Shown here: positions 46,961 to 59,805 of the stretch, piece by piece
Numbering within the stretch: position 1 is the stretch's first letter
Layout: the number at the start of each line of letters is the position of its first letter
Assembly: GCA_050084985.1 (NCBI GenBank)
Contig: JBITNC010000002.1
Span: forward strand, 10,106,001 to 10,170,000
Direction: 5' to 3'
Length of the DNA: 64,000 nucleotides
Source: Nageia nagi
Lineage: Eukaryota > Pinophyta
Program-made: the position numbers and the translations under genes
Notes under the pieces: model-generated
The model's input: the letters and a program-made list of their open reading frames with translations, nothing else
Databases searched by the model: none
Told to the model about the DNA's origin: nothing

Positions 46961-49900
46961 AACTTCACTTCTTCTTGAGAGCAACTTCACCAACCTAATA
47001 GCATCCTTAAGCTTATAGAACTAATATTTAGAAAGGGATTTGGTGAATAAATCAATGGAGTTCAAGGTTGATGGACAATACTCTAAGTGTATGATGCCAT
47101 CAAGAACTTTCTTCTTAATAAAATGGATCTAAATTTTCAAATGTTTTATTCTTTGATGGAACATACGATTCTTAGCCAAAGAGAGAGCTAATTAATTATC
47201 TAAATAAATCAAATATGAGACATCTTATGCATACCTAATTTCTTTCAAAGGATACCTTAGCCAAATAGCTTCCTAGGTTACAATAGACATGGCATGATAT
47301 TTGACTTCTATAGTGGAAAGATAAATAGTTGGCTTCTTCTTAGAGGCCTAAGAAATAGCACCTAAATTAATGTTAAATGCATACGTAAAGATTGATTTTT
47401 TATCATCTTTATTTTTCTCATAATCAAAATCTAAGAATCTAGAGAGAATAAATGAAAATAACTTAGAATATTTGAGAGCAAGATCCTTAGTCCCAATAAC
47501 ATACCTCAAGATTTTTTAACAGTATTGAGGTGCTCAACATATGATTTTTACATGAATCATGCCATTAGATTCACTGCAAAGGTAATATCTGGTTTAAAAA
47601 TAATCAAATATAGAAGACTACTAATTAATTATCTATAAGCTATAGCATCATCTAATTGAAAGTTGAAGCTCAAAGAAATCATGATTCTATAAGAGACTAA
47701 GATTGCAACATATCTACACTCTATTTGAAACATCTACAAGATGTATTATATATACTTAGATTGATTAAGATAGGTACAATCCTTGTATTGATACACTTGC
47801 ATTCAAAGGTAGTAGTGCAAGAGACCAAGATCAATCATTTCAAATATTATCTTAAACTTGAATATGCACTTTTGAATGATTTCATTATTGTTCTTGATAA
47901 TTAAAAGATCATCCACATAAAGGAGAATCTAGAACATGTATTTTCTCTGATTGAGCACATATAAATCAATGTTAAAAAAATACTTAAAGAATCTAAGGTC
48001 TATAAAGTATCTTGAAATATTCTTGTACTAAGCTCTAAGTGCTTACTTAAGTCCATATAATAACTTTTTTAGTTTGCATATAAAAGACTCTTTTTCTTCC
48101 ACAATAAACCCTTTTGGTTGATTTATGAAGATTTTCACATCTAAATCACCATTGAGAAATCCACTCTTAACTTCAAGTTGAAAAACTTTCCATCTTTAAG
48201 CTACAAAAAGAGCAAAGATAATTCTAATAGTAGGCATCTTTACCATAGGAGAAAAGTTTTCTCATAATCTATATTGTATTTTTGAGCAAAACCTTTGGCT
48301 ACAAACCTTGCCTTATATTTCTCAATATCTATTTATTACCAATCATATTCTTCTCATTGGGATAAGAAACTAAGTTCCAAGTTTTATTTTTTATAAGTGC
48401 CTCATACTCAACTTTCATAGCTTCCACCTAGTACTTGTGCTTCGAAAGTTATTTGAAAGATGAAGGCTCATTTCTTTTGTCAATTTTGGTAAATAAGGAC
48501 TTGTTCAAGATCATGCTTCTTATTACCCTTTATGTTGAAGAATTTTGTTTCTGAGATGACTTGTCTATATCAATATCCAACCAAGTAGATGCAACTGATA
48601 AGTCATTTGGATAGTGAACATCCTCATTAGAAGTATATTCTTTAAAAAGTTTATTGAGTTTTACATCCCTATAAATTACCACTCCTTTGAGGGAAGGAGA
48701 GTAGATCCTTTAACCTTTATGCTAACTATCATAGCCAATAAAGATGCATTTTTTAACTCTTTTATCTAATTTTTTTTTCTCAAAAATAATGTAGGAGAAT
48801 ACTTTACAACCAAACATCTTAAGATGTGAAATATTACATTTATTTCTAACCATGCCTTACAAAGAGTTTTACCTTAAATATCTTTTATAAAAAACCTATT
48901 TAAGGTGTAAATTGTAGTGTTCATAGCTTCACCTTATAAAAAAATTAAGAAGATTACCTAACATGCATCTAACCATCTCTATAATTATTCTATTTTTTCT
49001 TTCAGCAACACTATTTTAATTATAAATGTAAGGAATCATAAACTACCTCTTGATTCTATACTTAAGATAATAGTAATTAAACTCATTGTTATTATATTCT
49101 CTCCTATTATCTGATCTCAACACCTTGATTTTAAGATTAGTTTGATTCTCAAAAAAGGCCTCAAAAATCTTAAAACTCTCAAAATTTTTATTCTTGTGCT
49201 CAAATAGATACCCAAAGGTCATCCTACTAAATTCATCAATGAAGATCAAGATGTAAGATGCTCCCTCAAAGGACAGTCTGAAATAGATCCATTAAATCTG
49301 AATGCACAAGTTGAAGAGGTTGAGATGCTCTTATTTTCTTATCTTTTTAAAACTTTTATCTGTTCACCTTACCTAAGATGCACTTATCATATAGACCAAT
49401 TAAAGGTGAAATTGAAGGTAAACATTTCATAAGTTCTTGCTCTTTCATGAATTAAATACTCTTATGGTTAAGGTGCCTTAAACTATGGTGCTAAAGATTA
49501 CCTCTAGAACACACACTTATAGAAAGATACATCTTTGTTAAAACTTGATCCACAATATATAGATCATCTTTCATTGATCCTTTAACCAACATAAAAATTT
49601 CTTTCTTAATGCAATAGGATTGTGAGTCAAACTCAAATGAGTACCATTTTTTTGTAACTTGAATCATGAAGAGAAGGTTCATCCTAAGCTTAGGAACATA
49701 GAGCATATTTTTAAGAATATTCTTATAAATCAATACACTTCCAATGCCTTAGACTTTAAAGATAGAGTTATCACCTATCACAACTGCATCTTTTTTATAC
49801 TTGTGAAAGATTTGAAACTTATCTTTTTCAAAGCATAGGTGATTAGTGCAACTAGAGTCAATAATCTAATCATATGAAAAAGTATGAGATATGGAGTAGA
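46961..49900 (-). pseudogene. Element D pol (protease, integrase, RT, RNase H), heavily decayed
   Basis: Minus strand: protease WIIDSSCTNHLCF at about 49870-49830; protease tail and pre-integrase region with NMLYVPKLRMNLLFMIQVTK at about 49715; integrase FIDEFSRMTFGYLF and VLRSDNRREY (49249-49090); RT catalytic region LLYVDDLLIIKNN at about 47930-47890; RNase H with SKKKPTIYLSTIEVKYHAMS at about 47335-47275 and LFTKSLSKY at about 47040. The order is that of Ty1/copia. The wording differs from F and G, so D is a different lineage. Confidence 0.82.
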
Positions 49901-50778
49901 GTACCATAGCAAAACCAACTTGAATATTTTTTTTTTTTGAAGTTTTTCATATTTCTACAAAAGTTACAATTTATATCAAACTTTACCTTAGGATTTGGTT
50001 TTCTTGCCTTGCCTTTTCTATCTCTTTACTTGAAGTAGTTATTATTGGCATTATTGTTGTAGTTTTTGTTGTTGCCCCTTTTGATAAACCTTTTGGAGAA
50101 AGAAGGATAAATTTTCTTATGATAATTGAATTTCTTCTTGAAAAGAGTTTTGGTTGCTCTTAGAGCAACATTATTATCCTTTGAAGAAGAAATCAACACC
50201 TTTTTATTAAGAGTTTTCTCATATTTCAAAAAGAACCTAAAAATATTCTCAAAGAAAAAGACTTCTTCTTCATCAAGCCTAGTCTTAATTAACATCACAA
50301 AGTTATCAAAATTTAAAAAAATAATTTGGAGAATGATGAAGACCATAAACTCATCATTGATCCAATTACACCCATAAGGAACAACTTAGGTCTTAAGGTC
50401 AATGATTTTGTTCAAAGATATGGCAACATTTTCATCTTCCCCTTGATGAGATTGAAGCAACTTTTGAAGAATAGTAAACCTTCTTGAGAACTTAGATCCA
50501 AGGTAGATTTGCTTAAGCTCATTCTAAGCTTCCTTTATTGAAGTTGAAAAAGAAATCATCAAGAGCATATCATCTAAAATTGCATGAAAAATTATAAATA
50601 TTTTCAATTCATTCTTTGTGTTGTATGCCTCAAGTGTCTTCCCATATGTAAGAGCTATAAGCTTTTCATTCACAATTTGCCAAAGATTCCTTAACTATAA
50701 CTCAGCTCTCATTTGAGGTTTCCAAATCTTAAAGTTGGAACCATCGAGAATGTGTTTTGATAAAAAGGTATCTCCCAT
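49901..50778 (-). pseudogene. Element D gag
   Basis: The minus-strand ATG at 50778 begins MGDTFLSKHILDGSNFKIWK, a UBN2-type copia gag start. Helical segments follow to 50026, ending in a Lys/Asn-rich basic tail (KKFNYHKKIYPSFSKRF). Internal stops are present. No clean CCHC knuckle was seen. Confidence 0.75.
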
Positions 50779-53645
50779 TTGCTACATAAGAATGTGAATA
50801 AATAATAAGCATGTGGTTCAAAAAATAACATTACATGTTAAATTTTAATCCAAGTAAATAATACATGTTAAATTTAACAAAAAAGATATGCTTAATTTGA
50901 TTCACAAGTGCAAATATTTTACAACTCAAATATACATCCCATGTACCCAAATACTTTTCTCATCATTAAGACTCGTAGATGAAGAATGAAATTGTTGAGG
51001 CTTATTTCCTTATCTAAAATTAAACTTTCACCTAGATGCTTGCAAAATAGAGCCTAGGTACTACCAATCCTCAACCAGTTCACCTTTAGCAATATTAAAC
51101 TTTCACAAGGAGAAGTACATATTATTTTTCAAAGTTATGATGTATATTGTATTAGCCAAATTATTAGTCTTGATTAGGTTTCAAGTTGTTCTCCTAAGTT
51201 ATCAAGATATTCGTTGAATGGACATGCAAACATATGGTATCACTACACACATACATGTCCACCTATTGGAGTTATATCTAGACCATTCAAATTATCAGAA
51301 TAAAGGCTCCAATCTGTCTATCCTCATCTCGTGGCTCTCCAAACAAGTCATGTTGCAAAATGTATGTGCTGATGTGTTCATTTTAGGGGATTTATCATTT
51401 CAATGTTTGTAATTTTTGCATAAATAAATAAAGCAAAATATGAAACACGAAGTTAAAGAGCATAAGTAAAAATATTATCTATTTGTAATTTTGAAATCTA
51501 AGAGTCTAATGAATTTTATTTACTAACCCCTAAAGGACATCTTTACATCATTCTTTATTTGCATAAAAAAATAAATTTAGGGAATCATCAAATGCATCAT
51601 TCCATTAAATAATAAGCATGCATTTATTTTTTAAAAAATTAAGTAAGCATTATTTCATAACTTAAAAGTTTAAGCAATAAGCATGCATATTTCAACTTAG
51701 AAAATTAAGCATGCATCATTTTATAACTTAAAAATTTAGGTAAAAATATGCATCATTTAATTTAAAAAAATTTAAGTACTAAGCATGCATTATTCCTACC
51801 TAAGATTAAGAGGCATGCATTATAAAGTTAAATATTTAGCATATAAAATCTAGATAAAGTTTAAGTAAAAAATTTATACAAATTTACCTTCTTTTTTTAC
51901 TTAAACAATTATCCCCTATAGATAGCATACTAGTTTTACCTTAGCAATTTAACTAAGGAAAAATACTTGCAAACTAAAAAAAATTTCTAAGTATGCATTC
52001 ATATTTAAGTAAGATGCCTCCTTTAACAAAAAAGGTTAAGAGTTTGACATTCTAGAAATTGCAATTTGTGTAAAACATTAAAATATTCTAAAATTAGTGT
52101 CACTCTTGCAATTTTAAAGGTAAACAGAGTTGAACATTACTATTTTTGCCATTATTGTAAAATAATAACTTTCAAAAAATATTCCTCTTAAAATATTTAA
52201 GTAAAAAACACTTTTGAAAAGGTTTTACCAACAAACTTAAATGTTTGAAGATTACATGTAAAGCATTAAAGGTTTAGTTTTAACTTTTACTACACTCCAT
52301 GTCAAGTTCAAAAAATGCATTCCAAGATTATTTTAAAATGCAACTCATGATGGTGATTTTTCATGTTTATTTTGGAGTATACATTTGCAAGGACAATTAA
52401 TGCTTCAAGTGCAATTAATAAAAAAAAAGCTTTCAAGCAACCCCAAAATAAATGCACACAAAAAAGGTAATACTAGGAGAGTCGATCAGCAAGAAGGGGT
52501 AAAAAAAAAACTAGTAGTGACTATGCAAGGAGGCATGAAGGAGGTCTCATGGCATGAGCAAAGTAGCAATAATACCCAAAAAAGGAGTAAGGAAAGTGGT
52601 TCGAGTTGAGGGATGTGCAAACAAATAAAAATATGGGGTTGAGAGCCACAATGCCTAGAATACAAATCTAATTGGTTATGCTAAGGTTTAAATGTGCAGG
52701 AAAAAAGTGCAAGTAAGGGAGATTGCTAGAGGAGTGATGCATAGATGTAGAGGAAGGGAGATGCTTATGGATCCCATGAGGAGAAACCAAACATGACAAG
52801 TTTGAGTTCAATTCTCAGAATGCTCCCCCAAAGGAGAAGGAAGCCATGGACTCTACATGTGGCTACAAAGAGGAGGGCCACAAGAAGGGAGGGTCAGGTC
52901 CACCACTCTATAGCCATGAAGGATCACATCCATTGATGGAGCAACTCCATAGCTACGAGGGGCAGGATAACTAATAGAGCCACTATGTAGCCTAAATCCA
53001 TCGAGCATGCCAAGATCCACCATTTGATAGTTGCAAGGGTTCAGGTCTACTGATGTAGGGAGGAAATTTAGAAAAAAAAAATTAATTTTCAAATTTTTCA
53101 TTTTTAGAAGATAAAAAAATAAATTTCAAAAATATTATTAAATAAGTATTGGGATCATTGTAAATAAAAGATTCAAATAGCATGTAAAATGTTGCTATTT
53201 CACTATAATCCCCTTTATTTTTCAAAAAAAAAGCTCTTCTAATTTTTACTTGTATAATATTACACAAATCTTATAAAGAAGCCTCTTTGTTTTTTTTTAA
53301 TTTTAAAAAAGGTAGCCAATTGTAATTAAATTACTTGTAAATAAAAAAATATAAGCAAAACAAATTACACCATATTGTATAATTTTTGTTTAGCCATAAA
53401 ATTATAACAATATATATAGCAATTTTTGCAAACCAAGAATTGAAACTAGCATAGCAAATGTTAGTATAATAAAAAAAAATTTAAAAAAAGGAGCAACTAA
53501 CACATCAAAATAATATGTTAGTATCAAAGTGAAATAATCCAAAAAAAAGGAAGGAATTTATACCTTGTGTTTATTTTACCTCACCAAGGGAGAGTAAGAT
53601 GAGGAATGAAGAAGGATCACCAAGATGATGAAGAAGAGTTTCCAA
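50779..53645. other. Long leader of element D, no recognised genes
   Basis: About 2.9 kb between the PBS and gag, far longer than a normal copia leader. 51540-51870 is rich in GCATGCAT-like words (AAGCATGCATTATT units recurring loosely). 52380-52620 is purine-rich on the plus strand, with an ORF at 52385-52609 of low complexity. 52850-53060 repeats themes such as CATCCATTGATGGAG and ATCCACC at irregular spacing. A nested, unrecognised insertion is possible. Confidence 0.45.
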
Positions 53646-53660
53646 GGTGCTTTGATACCA
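53646..53660 (-). other. Element D primer-binding site
   Basis: The minus strand reads TGGTATCAAAGCACC, two bases after the end of the 5' LTR. This is the initiator-methionine type with small differences. Confidence 0.85.
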
Positions 53661-53662
53661 AA

Positions 53663-54164
53663 TGTGAGGATTGAAATATAATATAAATAATCTTATACTA
53701 CCAAGATCTCATGAAAGCTCAAACTCATATCTAAATAACTCAAAGTAAACAATCTCACAAAGATAACTCAAGAGATAAAGTGGTTCCTCCAACTAGGAGT
53801 ACATCCACTAACTAGATCTCACTTCATTCACAAATATGAACTCTTACAAATCTCCTAATATTCATCTCCTAAACATAATCTTATAGCATAACTTTACTCC
53901 TCAAATTGGTGTGTGATCACAAAGAAGGAGCCTTCTATTTATAGGCCAAAATCTCTCTTTAGATCATCCTTTTACCCAATGTACAAAAGCATGACATGCA
54001 ACACCCTTTGACCCAAGAGGCATGCTCATGACATGGAGTGTAAGACAAGTTACATTATCATATTCACTTAAATACTTAAGGTATCTAATGATACCCTTAA
54101 GTATTAGGGAATTTACAAAGAAGATTATTACAAGAACCTTTATAATAATGCATTATACATTCCA
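53663..54164 (-). repeat. Element D 5' LTR (right copy)
   Basis: TGTGAGGATTG to ATACATTCCA. It carries a good minus-strand TATA box (CCTATAAATAG, plus-strand 53935-53945), also kept in the left LTR and in the solo LTR at 31872. Confidence 0.9.
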
Positions 54165-55006
54165 AAACTCATGGTGCTACACTAGGTTTTATTAACCCCT
54201 TTTCTAAGAGATCCTACAACTGTACTTTGAACTCTTGCATATCAATGGTATTCATTCTATATGGAGTTTTGGAAATAGGCTCCACTCTAGGTACTAGGTA
54301 TATTGAAAAATCAAATTCTCTTTTTGGGAAAAATCATGGTAGGTCATCAGGGAATACATCTTTGTATTCTCATAGCAGAGGGTACTTATTTAGCAACTCT
54401 ACATCCTTTTTATTTTTCTCAAGCTCCTTAACCTTGACTGCATATATCATATCCTTTTTCATATGCTTCTTTTAACTTGCATAGTTGAGATCTAATAAGG
54501 CTCAAAATGTCCTTAATCATTGTAAATCCTAAATCAATTTTGAGACTCATCAGTGTATTCTACCCATCTTTTTTGAAATTTGATTAAAGGTTTATGAGCC
54601 ATTAACCAATCCATGCCCAAAGTGATATCATAAGAGGCTAATGGAACCACATACAAATCCCAAATAGTATATTACTTAGGTAATTCTATTCCAACATCCC
54701 TAAAAAACATTCTAATAGGGTACTTCTTTCTATATCCAAACTCCACTTGCCATCCATTTGTTAAAACATTTGGTGCCTTAGACATGTATTTAACTAAGAA
54801 ATTTGAAATAAAACTATTTATAGCACCATAATCTATCAAAATGCTGAAGACTTATTAGAGACTTTACTTGGAATTTGAAGGGGAGTGGCTTTTCCTCTGG
54901 TATGTACTGATTTGGTAGATGCAAAAATAAAGTGCTCTTTAAGCTAATCTATTTCAAATGGCATTGATTTGCATGATGAATTCCATTGTAGTTTCAACAT
55001 CCATCT
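54165..55006 (-). pseudogene. Element C: protease and start of RT
   Basis: Minus strand: retropepsin with ILIDYGAINSFIS (active-site D-S-G altered to D-Y-G) near 54840, ending SYDITLGMDWLMAHKP near 54620. Then the linker to RT, with LIKPSVAP at 54200-54175, where element D interrupts. The other end is cut at 55006 by element G. Confidence 0.8.
55002..55006. repeat. Target-site duplication of element G, left copy (CATCT)
   Basis: CATCT before the left LTR equals CATCT at 60251-60255 after the right LTR. Confidence 0.95.
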
Positions 55007-55464
55007 TGTAGACAACTCAGCATCAAATCCATTTCACTCCATGTCACCTGGCTAAGGCATTTTCCTTCCTTTTACACAGTTTAACGGGTTGTAATGATTG
55101 AAGGCTATGCAGTTGGTGGCTACAGCAAGAATATGCTAAAACTGTTTAATCTGATGAAGTAGTTGGTAACTAACTTGACAACGTAATGTTTATAGTGGAT
55201 GTGAGCTGTAAATACTTTAATTACAAACCAACTTAAGTAGAGCATGAGAAAAAGGGACTCCAGTCTAACTTCAGACAAGCTCCAAAAAAACTTCAGACGA
55301 GCTCTAGAAAGCGTCTAGCACCAAAAAGTGTCTGTAGTTTGGCTCCAGAAACTGTTTAAAGGTTTCTGAAATGTTGTGAAGCTCAAGGATTGTAATCTTG
55401 CTCCATAGTAATGCAATCTATTATCTAATGTTTCAATATCCTGTAATGGTCCATTTTTTCTTCA
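55007..55464 (+). repeat. Element G 5' LTR
   Basis: TGTAGACAACTCAGC to TTTTTTCTTCA, 458 bp. It holds one copy of a 17-bp unit (GCGTCTAGCACCAAAAA at 55311-55327), against three in the 3' LTR. Confidence 0.96.
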
Positions 55465-55466
55465 TT

Positions 55467-55478
55467 TGGTATCAGAGC
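55467..55478 (+). other. Element G primer-binding site (initiator tRNA-Met)
   Basis: TGGTATCAGAGC two bases after the 5' LTR: the exact classical plant copia primer site. Confidence 0.96.
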
Positions 55479-55568
55479 ATTGTTGGGTCTGAGCTGGGTT
55501 TGAGAAAGCCTGTGGCTTCTAGCAATTGCAAAAGTTGCTTGTAGTGTTTTGGTTTCTTGTTTGCAGGT

Positions 55569-58500
55569 ATAATAACCAGCAACACAAGCTCATCCATTCC
55601 CATTCTAGAGTTTGATGGCAGTGACTATGGATATTGGAGCATCAAGATACAAACTTTGCTCACTGGCAAAGATTTATGGGATGTTGTTGATGATGGCTAT
55701 GTAGAGCCAGCAGATTAGAGTTATCTTTCTGTAGAAGATAAGAAAGCTATGAAGGAATGTAGGAGCAAGAACTCTCTTGCCTTGTATCATCTCCAAGCAG
55801 CTCTTAATAGGAGCATTTTTCCAAGAATTGCAGGCTGCAAGACAGCCAAAGAGGCTTGGGCTGTGTTGAAGGCAGGATTCCAAGGGAGTGATCAAGTGAA
55901 GGAGGTAAAATTGCAGATTCTAAGGATAGAATTTGAGAATTTAAAAATGAAGGAGAGTGAAAAAGCTTTAGATTATTATGTTAGAGTGAAAGAGATTGTG
56001 AACAAAATGTTAACTCTTGGAGAGACCTTGGAGAAGGCCATTGTAATCAAAAAAATTCTGAGATCTCTTACCAAGAAGTGGCATCACATTGCTGTGATAT
56101 TGATGGAGACAAAAGACCTCTCTCGAATGGAGATAGATTCTCTCATTGGCTGCCTTATGTCTCATGAAGAAATGGTTGATGATGAACCAGTCCAATCCAG
56201 TAAAGAGGAGAAATCCTTTGCTGCAAAAGAAGGTGATTCTAGCTCAAATGGATAAGGTAGAGGCAGAGGTAGAGACCAGCAAAGAGGGAGAGGTAGAGGT
56301 AGAGGAAGAGGAGGCTCTTCCAGCACAAGAGGAAGAGGTAGAAGCAATGGTGACAAGAGGAATGCTCAATGTTATTACTGCAACAAGTATGGGCATTATG
56401 AGAGGGAGTGTAGAGCAAAACAAGCGGCAAATGGTGATGGAAAAGTGGTAAATTTTGGAGAGGAAGAAGAGTATGGTGAAACTCTCTTTCTTTCCATAGA
56501 GGAGACAGCCAATATGGCTGAAGCAAAATAAGAGGAGACTTGGTTGTTGGACTCTAGATGTTCAAACCATATGACCGGTAAGGGGGAGCTACTTTCATCC
56601 ATGGACCATTCCTACAAGTCAAGTATCAAGCTTGGCAATAATTCTGCAATTGAGGTGGCTGGCAAAGGCATGCTTGAGGTGCCTACCAAGCATGGGATGA
56701 AGAAGATGCACAATGTGTATCACACTCTGAATATGGCTCATAGTTTGTTGAGTATTGGGCAAATGTTGGAAAATAACTACAAGCTAGTCTTTGATGAGGG
56801 TAAGTGTGAAATTTTTGATAAGAACCATGGGCATAAGTTAGTTACTACTGTTAAAATGTCTCCAAATCATTTATTCCCATTGAAACTTGGAAAAAAGGGG
56901 GATAACATTCTTGCAAATGTGGCTATTAAAGATGAGTCTTGGTTATGGCATCTTAGATTTGGACATGTAAATTTCAATAGTTTGAAACTATCTCATAAGC
57001 TAGTTCATGGTTTACCTCTTGTTGAAAATCCAAAATCAGTTTGTGAAGGTTGTGTGTTGAGCAAGCAAACAAGGTAGAAATTTGATCATGGGAAATCATG
57101 GAGGGCCTCATTCCCACTACAGTTGGTTCATACTAATTTATGTGGACCAATGCAAAACAAAAGTCTTGGTATGAGTTCTTATTTTCTCACCTTCATTGAT
57201 GATTTTAGTAGAATGAGTTGGGTCTATTTTTTGAAGCATAAAGATGAAGCATTTGAGTTTTTTAAAGAATTCAAAGAGATGGTTGAGAATGAATGTGAAC
57301 ATAAGATTAAATGTGTGAGGAGTGATAGAGGAGGAGAGTATTCTTCTACTAATTTTTCTGAGTTTTGCAAGCAAAATGGCATCAAAAGATAGTTTACTAC
57401 AGCCTATACTCCTCAACAAAATGGTGTGGCAAAGAGGAAGAATAGAACTCTCATGGAGATGGCAAGATGTTTGATGCAATCCAAAAAATTGCATTACATG
57501 TATTGGGCTGAAGCAGTAAAGATAGCAAACTACATCTTGAATAGGTGTTCCACTAGTGCTGTTGATGGTAAGACCCCTTATGAGGCTTGGTATGATAAGA
57601 AGCCTACTGTCCAGCATTTCAGAGTTTTTGGGTGTTTGGCATATGCTCATGTGCCAAAGGAGCATAGAAAAAAGTTGGATGCAAAGAGTGAACCATGTGT
57701 GTTCATTGGATATAGTGATGAGAGTAAAGCATATAGGCTTTACAACCCCAAAACCAAGAAAATGCTTGTCTCCCGGGATGTCATTTTTGAGGAGGGGAAA
57801 GTGTATGGACAGCAGCAAAAATGCATTGTAGACATTGGAGGAGGAGTGACCAGCCATGAAGATACTTCACAAGCAAAGAATGTGCAGCCCAAGAGATCAA
57901 ATTCTCTTCCAAACCTCCAAGTGGTGCCTCCAAGTCCTCCATCAAGTCCATCTCAAAGCTCAAAATCCACTCCAAGTGGTGGCTCTCCAAATGTGATCCA
58001 AGAAGTGATGAAGACCAAGAGAGGTAAAAGACACTTTCAAAACCATCCTCCTTCTTGATTTTTAGATCAAAATTTCCATCAAAGATTAACAAGAAGTCAA
58101 TTTCATGAAATGGAGAAGTTTGTTAAGCAATTTAGCAATATGGAACTTGATGATGATCCAAAGGGTGAGATGGTGAACTATGCTTTGTGTGCAGTCCCAA
58201 ATACTAATATTTCTATTTTTGATCCATCTTGTTATGAGGAAGCTTGCACCAAAAATGTGTGGGTGAAGGCTATGCAAGAGGAGCTTCACTCCATAAACAA
58301 AAATGACACTTGGGAACTTTGTGAGTTGCCCAAAGGAAAGAGGTGTGTGGGCTCCAAGTGGGTCTACAAGACCAAGTACAACAGTGATGGTACCATAGAG
58401 AGACACAAAGCAAGATTGGTTGCTAAAGGCTTCACACAAAAACATGGTGTAGACTTTGAAGAGACTTTTGCACCGGTTGCAAGGCAAGAAACAGTAAGGC

Positions 58501-59805
58501 TGCTCCTTTCAATGGCTGCCCAAAACCATTGGAGTGTCTACCACATGGATGTGAAGAGTGCATTCTTGAATGGTTACTTGGATGAAGAGGTTTTTGTACA
58601 GCAGCCTCAAGGTTTTCAAGTGCAAGGCAAAGAACATCATGTGTACAAGCTCAAGAAGGCCTTGTATGGTCTTAAGCAAGCTCTAAGAGCTTGGTACACT
58701 CGCATAGATGGATACTTTCAGAATTTTGGACTCATGAGGAGCAAGAATGAGCCAACACTCTACATCAAGAGAGAAGGTAATCAGATTTTGCTTCTTTCTC
58801 TTTATGTTGATGATTTGATATATATGGGAAGTGATCCCATCTTGAACAACAAGTTTAAGACTGATTTGATGAATGAGTTTGAAATGAAGGATTTGGGCCT
58901 TATGAGGTACTTTCTTGGCATGGAGGTCCACCAATGTCAAGAAGAGATTTTTGTTTGTCAAAGCAAATATGCAAGGAACATGCTTTCTAAGTATGGTATG
59001 ATGAATTGTACTGTTGTTCACAATCCTGTAGCTCATGGTGAGTTGCTTTGTAAGGATGATGGTGCTCCAAAAGCAAGTGTGATAGAATTTAGAAGCATTG
59101 TTGGTAGCCTTATGTTCCTTTGCAACACTAGGCCTAATATACAATTTGTTGTCTCTTTGGTATCTAGATACATGAATGATCCTTCTATTTTGCATATGAA
59201 GGCTATAAAATGCATTTTGAGGTATGTCAAAGGTACCATTGGTTATGGTCTTCACTACTCTCATGTTGAAAAGTTTAAGCTTGTTGGTTTTAGTGACAGT
59301 GATTGGGGTAGCAATTTGGATGATAGGAAGTCCACTTCTGGGCAATGTTTCTCACTTGGTTTAGGAATGATAACATGGAGTTCTAAGAAGCAATCTATAG
59401 TTGCTCTCTCTTCTTGTGAGGCTGAGTATATAGCCCTCACCATAGCTAGTGCACAAGCCTTATGGCTAAGGAAACTACTTGATGAAATTGGTGAGAAACA
59501 ACATGGACCAACAATTCTTTACTGTGACAACTAAAGTGCCATTCAGTTGGCACATAATCCCATCCACCATAGCAGGTCAAAGCACTTCCAACTCAAGTAC
59601 CACTTCATTCGTGACATGGTGGAGAAGAACCAAATTGAGCTTCACTATTGCAACACCAAGATCAACTTGGCTGATATTTTCACAAAAGGTGTTGTCAAAG
59701 CTCAGTATGTGATGCTCAGAGACTCCATGGTGAGTCCTCTTTGCATTAAGGGGGAGAATGTAGACAACTCAGCATCAGATCCATTTCACTCCATGTCACC
59801 TGGCT
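55569..59805 (+). pseudogene. Element G gag-pol polyprotein (Ty1/copia), seven stops, no frameshift
   Basis: One plus-strand frame. Gag: PILEFDGSDYGYWSIKIQTL near 55600, UBN2 helices, an Arg/Gly-rich segment (56253-56350) and zinc knuckle CYYCNKYGHYEREC (56376). Protease: WLLDSRCSNHMTG (56541; the catalytic D-S/T-G glycine is Arg here). Pre-integrase zinc region HLRFGH...CEGCVLSKQT. Integrase: VHTNLCGP (the usual first Asp is Asn), RSDRGGEY, NGVAKRKNRT (the usual catalytic Glu is Lys). RT: VKSAFLNG and SLYVDDLIYMGS (58800). RNase H to 59540 and FTKG near 59680. Stops: 55716 TAG, 56253 TAA, 56529 TAA, 57075 TAG, 57390 TAG, 58056 TGA, 59532 TAA. No ATG opens the frame; ATA codons at 55569 and 55572 stand where a start is expected. 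All these changes are possible C-to-T or G-to-A steps. Confidence 0.95.
59747..59758 (+). other. Element G polypurine tract
   Basis: AAGGGGGAGAA directly before the TG of the 3' LTR. Confidence 0.9.

Larger units (their letters stand above)
45719..54164 (-). mobile_element. Element D: decayed Ty1/copia retrotransposon
   Basis: About 8.4 kb on the minus strand with LTRs of about 500 bp (45722-46223 and 53663-54164). The first bases of the left LTR are altered (TATGAGG against TGTGAGG). Flanks AAACC (45714-45718) and AAACT (54165-54169) are a possible imperfect target duplication; joining the flanks restores the RT reading of element C, which proves the insertion. Interior order on the minus strand: PBS, a long non-coding leader (2.9 kb), gag, protease, integrase, RT, RNase H. 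Every domain has many stops and frameshifts, and the LTRs differ clearly more than those of F or G. It is probably the oldest of the complete copia copies here. Confidence 0.88.

Noticed and set aside
52385-52609. Small basic plus-strand ORF
   Set aside because: Low-complexity purine-rich sequence in the leader of D, no motif, opposite to element direction.
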